Shown here: positions 57,829 through 64,000 of the stretch, one piece after another | Layout of the letters: the number at the start of each line of letters is the position of its first letter | Numbering within the stretch: the first letter of the stretch is position 1 | Assembly: GCA_016719645.1 (NCBI GenBank) | Contig: JADJYS010000001.1 | Span: forward strand, 248,001 to 312,000 | Source: a bacterium | GTDB lineage: Bacteria > Krumholzibacteriota > Krumholzibacteriia > LZORAL124-64-63 | Length of the DNA: 64,000 bases | Direction of reading: 5' to 3' | Position numbers and translations under genes: made by a program | The notes under the pieces: generated by a model | Database searches by the model: none | Told to the model about the DNA's origin: nothing | The model's input: the letters and a program-made list of their open reading frames with translations, nothing else

Positions 57829-58992
57829 TCAGGGTGCGCGCAGCAGTTCGATCAGCTGTTCCAGCAGTTGCGGCGGGAACGGGGGCATCACCGCGTCCGT
57901 CCCGCACGCCGACTGGTAGGCGTTCAGGAAGGCGGCCGTGTCGCCCGCCATCCCCAGCAGCGCCTCGTCGCCGCCCTTGGCGGCGATCACCTCGGCCATC
58001 GCGAAGCCCAGGGTCTCGTAGCCCCAGCGCGAGCGCAGCAGGTCGTCGACGGACTTGCCGTTGGACTGCAGCAGGTCCTCGTGGCCGGGGTCGAGCATCC
58101 CGTCGAGCATGCGGAACGAGTACTTCAGCAGACCGGCCGCCCGCTCCTGCGTGGTGCGGTGATCCTTGCGCGGGGCGCCGAGGTGCGCGTGGCGGCCGTC
58201 GAACTGCAGGTCGGCGCCGCCCGCGATCCAGGCGATCACCGCACCGTGGTGGACCAGCCGCAGGGTCTGCCGCAGGGCCTCGCGGCCCGAGGACGCGGCG
58301 GGGGGCTGCGGCCCCGGCGGCGCCGCCAGTTCGGCGTACAGGCGCGAAGCCGTCATGCGGGCCGCCTGCTCCTTGCCGGCGGCCAGGGCCAGGCCGGCGT
58401 CGAGGATCACGTGGTCGGGCGCCTGGAACCCGATGCTGGTCGGGCCGACCATGGCGTGGATCGTGAGCGAGCCGGGCAGGCGCGATTCGCCGACCCAGAG
58501 GCGGGCGAGCTCCCAGACCCGGCTGCGGTACTGGTCGTCGGCCAGCACGTTGGCGAAATCCGCGGCCTCGTCGGCGCGCCGGCGCAGGTAGTCGCAGTTG
58601 GCGACGACGTCGGTGCGCCGGGGTTCGACGATGTCGGCGGTGTCGCCGACCGAGCGCCGGTAGTTGTACTCCGTGCATTTCTTCAGGATGCTGGGCGAGA
58701 AGATCCGCGGGTCCTTGCCCGGCAGGGAGTAGGCCGGCAGGTCGAACAGCTTCTGGTACGATGCGTCGGGGACGTCTTCGCCCCGCTCCATCCTGGCGAC
58801 GATCGCGAGCCAGGCCTCCAGGGCGGCGACGTCCAGCTTGACCTGCGGGACCCCGGAGGACGGCGTCGCCGCCCGGCGCTGGTCGCCGCCGCAGCCGGTG
58901 GTGGCGAAGGTGACCAGGGCCAGGGCCAGCAACCCGGCTGCGATGATGCCGAACCGGTTGTGAGGGTGGCGTGTCGGAGTTATGTTTCGCAT
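57829..58992 (-). CDS. Predicted lipoprotein of unknown function
   Basis: A 387-residue protein. The N-terminus HNRFGIIAAGLLALALVTFA, then TTGCGGDQ, is a lipoprotein signal with Cys as first mature residue. The mature part is mostly helical, with LEAWLAIVARMERGEDVPDA, SPSILKKCTEYNYRRS, RTDVVANCDYLRRRADEAAD, VILDAGLALAAGKEQAARM and LRQTLRLVHHGAVIAWIAGG. The layout recalls DUF5700-type putative peptidases, but no HExxH motif is seen, so this is only a suggestion. It has its own promoter and precedes the M1 aminopeptidase on the same strand. Confidence 0.75.
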   Translation of the reverse strand: MRNITPTRHPHNRFGIIAAGLLALALVTFATTGCGGDQRRAATPSSGVPQVKLDVAALEAWLAIVARMERGEDVPDASYQKLFDLPAYSLPGKDPRIFSPSILKKCTEYNYRRSVGDTADIVEPRRTDVVANCDYLRRRADEAADFANVLADDQYRSRVWELARLWVGESRLPGSLTIHAMVGPTSIGFQAPDHVILDAGLALAAGKEQAARMTASRLYAELAAPPGPQPPAASSGREALRQTLRLVHHGAVIAWIAGGADLQFDGRHAHLGAPRKDHRTTQERAAGLLKYSFRMLDGMLDPGHEDLLQSNGKSVDDLLRSRWGYETLGFAMAEVIAAKGGDEALLGMAGDTAAFLNAYQSACGTDAVMPPFPPQLLEQLIELLRAP

Positions 58993-59023
58993 GTTTGCTC
59001 CCAGGCTGCAAAGTCAGGCCAGC

Positions 59024-59051
59024 ATTGTAGCATGAATCCCCGCGTTGCCAA
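59024..59051 (-). promoter_or_regulatory. Promoter of the predicted lipoprotein gene
   Basis: On the minus strand, TTGGCA (59051-59046), 16-base spacer and TACAAT (59029-59024), 32 bases before ATG 58992. Confidence 0.65.
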
Positions 59052-59090
59052 GCCGGCCGTGCCCGGGTTCGACCACGAACGAGAGCGACC

Positions 59091-59765
59091 ATGAACCAGC
59101 GCTCCCCGACCGCCCTGACGGTCCGCGAGATCTACCGCACCATCCTGGGCGAGTCGACCGAAACCGGCCGGCCCTGCGCGATCGTGCGGCTGACGGGCTG
59201 CCACCGCCGCTGCACCTACTGCGACAGCGCCCACGCGTTCGCGGGCGGCGAGCGCCTGACCGTGCCCGAGGTCCTGGCGGCGGTCGCGGCGCTGGGATGC
59301 CGCACCGTGCTGGTCACGGGGGGGGAGCCCCTGCTGCAGCCCGGCTGCCCGGAGCTGCTGGCCGCCCTGGTCGCCGACGGCCGCCGCACGATCCTGGAGA
59401 CCAGCGGCACGCGCGGCGCCCTGCCGCTGGCGGCGGTGCCCTCCGGGGTGCGCCGGGTGGTGGACGTCAAGACGCCGGGCAGCGGCCTGGGCGAGGGGGA
59501 CGTGGCCTGGGACCAGATCATCGGCCTCGGGCCGCTCGACGAGCTGAAGGTCGTCTGCTGCGACCGCGCGGACTACGAGTGGTCGCGCGACCTGGTCCGC
59601 GACGGTCGCCGCCTGCCGGCCGCGACGCCGGTCGTCTTCTCCGCCGCCGAGGGCCTGCTGCCGCCGGCGACGCTGGCGGGCTGGCTGGTCGAGGACGGTC
59701 TCGACGTCCGCTTCCAGCTGCAGCTGCACAAGACGCTGTGGCCCGAGGGGGAGCGCCGCGCATGA
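59091..59765 (+). CDS. queE: 7-carboxy-7-deazaguanine synthase (radical SAM)
   Basis: A 224-residue radical SAM enzyme of the queuosine/7-deazaguanine pathway, ring-contracting 6-carboxytetrahydropterin. EIYRTILGESTETGRPCAIV is the family start; TGCHRRCTYCDSAHAF gives the CxxxCxxC cluster site; TVLVTGGEPLLQPG is the SAM-binding GGE motif. VVDVKTPGSGLGEGDVAWD and LQLHKTLWPEGERRA complete the family pattern. ATG 59091. Its stop overlaps the start of queC (ATGA). Confidence 0.95.
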   Translation: MNQRSPTALTVREIYRTILGESTETGRPCAIVRLTGCHRRCTYCDSAHAFAGGERLTVPEVLAAVAALGCRTVLVTGGEPLLQPGCPELLAALVADGRRTILETSGTRGALPLAAVPSGVRRVVDVKTPGSGLGEGDVAWDQIIGLGPLDELKVVCCDRADYEWSRDLVRDGRRLPAATPVVFSAAEGLLPPATLAGWLVEDGLDVRFQLQLHKTLWPEGERRA

Positions 59766-60445
59766 ACCACGTGGCTGGACGGGACACGGCGGTGGTGCTG
59801 CTCAGCGGCGGCCTCGACAGCTGCGTCTGCCTCGCCGACGTCCTGCCGCGCCACGACGCGGCCGTGCTGCACCTCGACTACGGCCAGCGCACGCAGGCCC
59901 GCGAGCGCGCCGCCTTCGACGCGATCGCCGACCACTACGGGATCGCGCGCCGCCTCGTGGTGGACGTGTCCCATCTGAAGGCGATCGGGGGGACGAGCCT
60001 GATCGACGCCGCGCTGCCGGTCGAGTCGGGGCTGCCCGTCGCCGGCGGCGGCGTGCCGTCGACCTACGTGCCCTTCCGCAACGGCAACCTGCTGGCCATC
60101 GCCGCGTCGTGGGCGGAGGTGATCGGGGCCCGGGCCCTGGTCATCGGCGCGGTGCAGGAGGACGGCAGCGGCTACCCCGACTGCACCGAGGCCTTCTACC
60201 GGGCCTTCGCGGCGGCCATCGACGCCGGCACGCGACCGCAGACCCGCCTGGAGATCCTGACGCCCCTGATCCACCTGGACAAGGCGGCGATCGTCCGGCG
60301 CGGCCTGGAGCTCGGCGCGCCGCTGCACCTGACCTGGTCGTGCTACGTCTCGCAGGAGCGCGCCTGCGGCCGCTGCGAGAGCTGCCAGCTGCGGCTGCGG
60401 GGGTTCGCCCGCGCGGGCGCGACCGATCCCATCCCCTACGAGTGA
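59762..60445 (+). CDS. queC: 7-cyano-7-deazaguanine synthase
   Basis: A 227-residue ATP-dependent enzyme turning CDG into preQ0. The PP-loop is VVLLSGGLDSCVCLA; further motifs are LHLDYGQRTQARERAAFDAI, PSTYVPFRNGNLLAIAASWA and YPDCTEAFYRAFAAAI. The zinc cysteines are in TWSCYVSQERACGRCESCQL. The remaining queuosine genes are not in the window. The 3' end overlaps the converging waaA gene by 10 bases. Confidence 0.95.
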   Translation: MNHVAGRDTAVVLLSGGLDSCVCLADVLPRHDAAVLHLDYGQRTQARERAAFDAIADHYGIARRLVVDVSHLKAIGGTSLIDAALPVESGLPVAGGGVPSTYVPFRNGNLLAIAASWAEVIGARALVIGAVQEDGSGYPDCTEAFYRAFAAAIDAGTRPQTRLEILTPLIHLDKAAIVRRGLELGAPLHLTWSCYVSQERACGRCESCQLRLRGFARAGATDPIPYE

Positions 60446-61737
60446 CGCTCGCCCAGCGCCGCGAGCAGCAGGTCGACGCTGCGCGCCGCCGCGCCCCGCT
60501 GCGCCTCGACCACGCCGCGCGCGGCTTCGCCGGCGCGACGGCGGGCGCCGGGATCGTCGAGCTGCCGGCGCAGCCAGGCCGCGGCGCCGGCGGGGTCGCG
60601 CAGGACCGTGCCGGCGCCCAGCTCCGTCAGGGCCACGGCCTCTTCCGCGTTGGCGATGCGCGGGCCGAAGCCCACCGGCACGGCCGCCGCCGCCGGCTCG
60701 AGCGTGCTGTGCACGCCGGTCGTGAAGCTGCCGCCGACGTACGCCGCGGTGGCGGCCCGGTAGATCCCCGCCAGCGCGCCCACGCGATCGACCACCAGCA
60801 GGCGGACGTCGCGCGCGGGTTCCCCGCCTTCGACCCAGCCGGACAGCGCCGTCGCCGCCACGCCGCGCCGCGCCGCGGCGGCCAGCAGGTCCGCGACGCG
60901 CGCGGCCGTGGGCTCGTGGGGGACCAGCACGACGCGCAGGCCGGGGCGCTCGCCCAGCAGCTCCGGCAGGACGGGCCACCACAGGGCCTCGTCCGGCGGC
61001 CAGGTGCTGCCCAGGACCAGCCGCTGCTCTCCCCAGGCCGCCAGCCGGGCCGGCAGGGCGTCCGCCGCCGCCGCGTCGTAGCGCAGCAGGACCTGCTCGG
61101 CGCGGGTGTCGCCGCTGACCGCGACGGGCGCGCGCACGCCCAGCTCTCCGACGAAGCGGTCCCGGTCGGCCGGCGAGCCGACGCCGATCCGCGCGAAGCG
61201 GTCGAAGAGATCGCGGTAGAAGGGCCGCAGCAGCGGGTGGCGCCGCAGCGAGCCGGGCGGCAGCGCGCCCGACAGCAGCAGGACCGGCACGCCGGCGTCG
61301 CCGGCCGCGGCCACGAGGTTCGGCCAGCAGTCGTACTTGACGAAGACCAGCGCCCGCGGCCGCCAGGCCGACAGCAGCTCCCGCATGTCGGCCGCCCGGT
61401 CCAGGGGCAGGTAGTCGTGGTAATCGGCCTCGGGGTGCGTCGCGGCGTACTCGCGGCCCGACGGCGAGAAGTGGGTCACGGCCAGCGGGCCCACGCCCAG
61501 TTCCCGCAGTCGGCGCAGGATGGGGCGCGCCTGCTCGTACTCGCCGACCGAGGTGGCGTGCAGCCAGATGCCGCCGCGGACCAGGGGCGCCGCGGCCTGC
61601 AGGCGGGGCAGCAGTCCCCGGCGACCGGCCAGGCCGCGGTCCAGCTTCGGCGAGAGCGCCGCGGCCGCCGGCAGCAGCGGCAGCGCCAGGCGCACCGCCG
61701 CCCGGTAGGCGCACCAGATCGCGGCGGCGCGGCTCAC
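60436..61737 (-). CDS. waaA: 3-deoxy-D-manno-octulosonic acid (Kdo) transferase
   Basis: A 433-residue GT30 enzyme that attaches Kdo to lipid A precursor. The N-terminus (WCAYRAAVRLALPLLPAAAA) anchors it to the inner membrane. GGIWLHATSVGEYEQARPIL holds the catalytic Glu (SVGE); LAVTHFSPSGREYA, ALVFVKYDCWPNLVAAAGDA (usual E replaced by K in this motif), VLGSTWPPDEALWWP, VLVPHEPTAA and AYVGGSFTTGVHSTLEPAAA follow. GTG 61737 overlaps the stop of the heptosyltransferase gene. The presence of the gene indicates a Kdo-containing LPS outer membrane. Confidence 0.92.
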   Translation of the reverse strand: MSRAAAIWCAYRAAVRLALPLLPAAAALSPKLDRGLAGRRGLLPRLQAAAPLVRGGIWLHATSVGEYEQARPILRRLRELGVGPLAVTHFSPSGREYAATHPEADYHDYLPLDRAADMRELLSAWRPRALVFVKYDCWPNLVAAAGDAGVPVLLLSGALPPGSLRRHPLLRPFYRDLFDRFARIGVGSPADRDRFVGELGVRAPVAVSGDTRAEQVLLRYDAAAADALPARLAAWGEQRLVLGSTWPPDEALWWPVLPELLGERPGLRVVLVPHEPTAARVADLLAAAARRGVAATALSGWVEGGEPARDVRLLVVDRVGALAGIYRAATAAYVGGSFTTGVHSTLEPAAAAVPVGFGPRIANAEEAVALTELGAGTVLRDPAGAAAWLRRQLDDPGARRRAGEAARGVVEAQRGAAARSVDLLLAALGERHS

Positions 61738-62756
61738 GTTGCGGCTCCGCGGTCGAGCAGCGCGCGCAGCGCGTCCAGGACCGTGGCGGGCGGGATGTCC
61801 TGCAGGCAGGCCAGGTCGCCGCGGTGGCAGGGGCGCGCGCCGGTGCGCGAGCAGGGCCGGCAGTCCAGGTCGCGCTCCAGCAGCACGCTGCGCGGCAGCA
61901 GCGGCGCGTAGCCGAAGGCGCGCACGGTCGGGCCGAACAGGGCGACCACGGGCGTGCCCACGGCCTCGGCCAGGTGCAGCAGGCCGCTGTCGTTCACCAC
62001 GGCGGCGCGGCTGGCGGCCAGTTCCGCGGCGATCTCGGGCAGGGGGCGGTCCCGCAGCACGCGCGCGTCGGGGTGGCGGGCGACCGCCGCGGCCAGCGGA
62101 CCGCCGTCGTACCAGGCGGCTTCGTCGGGGCCGAGCAGGACCGTCAGGGCGTGGGGCAGCGCGCCGGCCATCAGGTCCACCAGGGCGGCGGCGTGGGCCT
62201 CGGGCCAGCGCTTGGTCGCCCAGCGTGCACCGGGCGCCAGGACCAGGCGGGGCGACGTCCCGGGTGCGTGGACGCCTTGCAGGGGCGGGCGCGCCGCGGC
62301 GCGCACGACGTCGGCCGCGAGGCCGACGGCCGGGGCCAGCGCACAGTAGCGGTCCAGCAGCGAGGGCGGCGCGGCGCCGGCCGCCCCGGGCCAGGCCGAG
62401 CGGCGCGAGCCGATCAGCGCCAGGCGCTGCAGCGTGCCCTTGCGCAGGCGGGCGCGGGCGCGGCGCCCCGCCAGCAGCGGCAGCGCGCGGCTGCGCAGCA
62501 CGGCGTGGGCGTCCAGCCAGACGTCCCCGCGGCGGCCGCGCAGGCGGCGCGCGAGGCGGGCCAGATCGCGCCACCCGGCGCCTTCCAGGGCGATCACCTC
62601 GTCCACGCCGGCGAAGCGGGAGGCCAGCGGGGCGAAACGGGCCTTGGTCACCAGGGTCGCGGGCGGGCCGCCGGCGTCGGCGAGCCCGGCGAGGAACCAG
62701 CCGCACAGGCAGAGGTCGCCCAGGGCGCCGAAGCGGATGACGAGGGTGCGCTCCAC
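61734..62756 (-). CDS. Family 9 glycosyltransferase (ADP-heptose:LPS heptosyltransferase-like)
   Basis: A 340-residue GT-B enzyme. Motifs: LVIRFGALGDLCLCGWFLAG (N-terminal loop), VDEVIALEGAGWRDL, LVLAPGARWATKRWPEAHAA (donor site), VVNDSGLLHLAEAVGTPVVA (D-S-G-x-x-H) and LFGPTVRAFGY. Four late cysteines in DLDCRPCSRTGARPCHRGD and LACLQDI look like the extra C-rich stretch of WaaF/RfaF-like proteins. It probably adds a heptose or similar sugar to the LPS core. GTG 62756 follows AAAGGAA; it is coupled to waaA. Confidence 0.9.
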   Translation of the reverse strand: MERTLVIRFGALGDLCLCGWFLAGLADAGGPPATLVTKARFAPLASRFAGVDEVIALEGAGWRDLARLARRLRGRRGDVWLDAHAVLRSRALPLLAGRRARARLRKGTLQRLALIGSRRSAWPGAAGAAPPSLLDRYCALAPAVGLAADVVRAAARPPLQGVHAPGTSPRLVLAPGARWATKRWPEAHAAALVDLMAGALPHALTVLLGPDEAAWYDGGPLAAAVARHPDARVLRDRPLPEIAAELAASRAAVVNDSGLLHLAEAVGTPVVALFGPTVRAFGYAPLLPRSVLLERDLDCRPCSRTGARPCHRGDLACLQDIPPATVLDALRALLDRGAAT

Positions 62757-62895
62757 GGGTTCCTTTCGCGGCGGGTCGCCCCGGCCTCGGGCGCCGGGAA
62801 CGCAGAGCCTGATGGCACAAGACCCTAGTGACGCGCTTGCAGGGTGTCAAGCGAGCGGCTATGCTCCCGCGACCGCCGACCGCCTGGAGGATCCC

Positions 62896-64000
62896 TTGTC
62901 CGACGTCGCCCTACTGGCCGCCCTGCTGCTGCTCTCGGCCCTCTTCTCGGGCACCGAGACGGCCCTGTTCTCGCTGCAGGACGGGGACCTGGCGCGCCTG
63001 CGGCGCAGCGCGGCGCCGGCGGACCGGCACGTCCTGCGCCTGCTCGCCGACCCGCCGCGCCTGCTCGCGGCGCTGCTGATCGGCAACCTGCTGGTCAACA
63101 TCGGGGCGAGCGTCCTGGGCACGTCGCTGCTGATGTCGCGGTTCGGCCCGCGGGGGCTGGCGATCGCCGTGCCGGCGCTGACGGTGCTGTTGCTGCTGGT
63201 CGGGGAGATCACTCCCAAGCTGATCGCCCTGCGCCTGGGCGCGCCCCTGGCGCGCCTGATGCAGGCGCCGCTGCGCGTCTGGCTGGCCGTGATCCGCCCC
63301 GTGCTCGATCTCAACGGTTTCATCACGCGGCACGCGCTGGCGCGCCTGCCCTTCGAGCGCACCGGCAGCCGCCCGCTGACCGTGCCGGAACTGGTCACCG
63401 CCGTGGACATGGCCGTCCACGACGCCTCGCTCACCGACACCGAGGGGCGCTTCGTCTCCCGTCTGCTGATGCTCGACGGCCTGGAGGTGCGCGAGATCAT
63501 GCGGCCGCGCCCGGACGTCGTGTCGCTGGAGATCGGGATGGCCTGGGCCGACGTCCTGGCGGTCGCCCGCGCGGCCGGCCGCAACCGCTATCCCGTCGTC
63601 GAACCCGGCCGCAACCTGCCGCTGGGCGTGCTGCACCTGAAGGACCTGCTCGGCCGGCCCGAGGGCGCGGACCTCGACGCCGCGGAGCTCCACGATCCTG
63701 TGTTCGTCCCCGAGTCGAAATCCGTCTCGGTGCTCCTGCACGAGCTGCGCCTCGCGGGCGGCCACATGGCGTTCGTGCTCGACGAGCACGGCGATTTCGC
63801 GGGCCTGGTCACGCTCGAGGACTGCCTCGAGGCGCTGACCGGTCCCTGGCACGACGAGTCGGACCCCGGGGATCCCGAGATCCTGGCCGTGGGCGACAGC
63901 AACTGGATCGTCGCCGGCGGGACGGACCTGCGCCAGGTGCGCGAGACCTGCGGCGCCCAGCTCGAACCATCGCACGACTACGTCACCCTGGCCGGTTTCG
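62896..64000 (+). CDS. CNNM/CorC-type membrane protein with CBS domains (3' end outside window)
   Basis: At least 368 residues. TTG 62896 is the likely start, with GGAGG at 62886-62890 and the family N-terminus following. Residues 1-190 form the DUF21/CNNM membrane domain (LLLLSALFSGTETALFSLQD, LIGNLLVNIGASVLGTSL, VLLLLVGEITPKLIALRLG). A linker with REIMRPRPDVVSL leads to two CBS motifs (GRNRYPVVEPGRNLPLGVLH; GHMAFVLDEHGDFAGLVTLE), and the CorC/HlyC end domain begins near GDSNWIVAGGTDLRQV. Family members are linked to magnesium/cobalt export. No stop is reached before the window end. Confidence 0.9.
   Translation, partial: MSDVALLAALLLLSALFSGTETALFSLQDGDLARLRRSAAPADRHVLRLLADPPRLLAALLIGNLLVNIGASVLGTSLLMSRFGPRGLAIAVPALTVLLLLVGEITPKLIALRLGAPLARLMQAPLRVWLAVIRPVLDLNGFITRHALARLPFERTGSRPLTVPELVTAVDMAVHDASLTDTEGRFVSRLLMLDGLEVREIMRPRPDVVSLEIGMAWADVLAVARAAGRNRYPVVEPGRNLPLGVLHLKDLLGRPEGADLDAAELHDPVFVPESKSVSVLLHELRLAGGHMAFVLDEHGDFAGLVTLEDCLEALTGPWHDESDPGDPEILAVGDSNWIVAGGTDLRQVRETCGAQLEPSHDYVTLAGF

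Overview
The window is a 64 kb, very GC-rich, gene-dense stretch of a Gram-negative bacterial chromosome. It carries an outer-membrane/LPS toolkit (Kdo transferase, family 9 heptosyltransferase, lipoproteins) and a gingipain-type (C25) secreted protein with a FlgD-Ig/type-IX-like C-terminal region. It also has a dockerin-like exported protein, an EF-G with the spirochaetal/mitochondrial-type P-loop (HIDSGKTT), a eukaryote-like IleRS and many PPDK-N paralogues. Together these point to an uncultured lineage of the FCB superphylum (Krumholzibacteriota/Eisenbacteria-like). This placement is inferred from gene content only. Single-base indels break acs, ileS and a multihaem cytochrome, so the sequence looks like a metagenome assembly with some residual errors.

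Layout. 1-256: start of a probable selenoprotein (TlpA/AhpC-like, UxxC). 515-2477: acs. 2485-5988 (minus): two family 2 glycosyltransferases, a NodB deacetylase and a family 5 uracil-DNA glycosylase. 6018-8148: an esterase, a DUF4920 protein and a PepSY-type membrane protein. 8303-12512: a complete saccharopine route of lysine breakdown (reductase half, dehydrogenase half, semialdehyde dehydrogenase). 12547-21826: three paralogous PPDK-N ATP-grasp proteins, carrying receiver, GAF-like or nucleotidyltransferase modules, wrapped around a glutamate dehydrogenase homologue whose catalytic lysine is replaced by glutamate. 22923-24281: a canonical gdhA.

24286-25871: two elaborate nested inverted-repeat elements flanking a decayed exported-protein gene, then ssrA (tmRNA). 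26016-40890: housekeeping genes: fba, kbl, fusA, an orphan RecA-like ATPase, yggS, yggT, purine nucleoside phosphorylase, ileS, dksA-like, lspA, rluD, an anti-sigma antagonist/anti-sigma kinase pair, ruvX and mltG. 40984-41221: a micro membrane protein whose stop codon lies inside tRNA-Val. 41476-55937: an exported-protein region with a dockerin-like protein, three proteins sharing a C-terminal W-x-x-[IV]-K-[AT]-L-Y tail, the C25 peptidase, SpoIID/LytB, a GH3 enzyme, tRNA-Asp, an M49-like lipoprotein and a nine-haem lipoprotein cytochrome with a collagen-like linker. 56019-62756: M1 aminopeptidase, a lipoprotein, queE-queC, waaA and a heptosyltransferase. 62896-end: a CNNM/CBS transporter-like protein.

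How the genes fit together: the lysine genes release glutamate, and the next genes on the same strand include glutamate dehydrogenase homologues and the PPDK-N proteins. This suggests one nitrogen/carbon module with its own regulatory phosphotransfer branch. The best candidates for undescribed biology are that PPDK-N/GDH module, the shared C-terminal tail, the UGA-containing redoxin and the nested palindromic elements.
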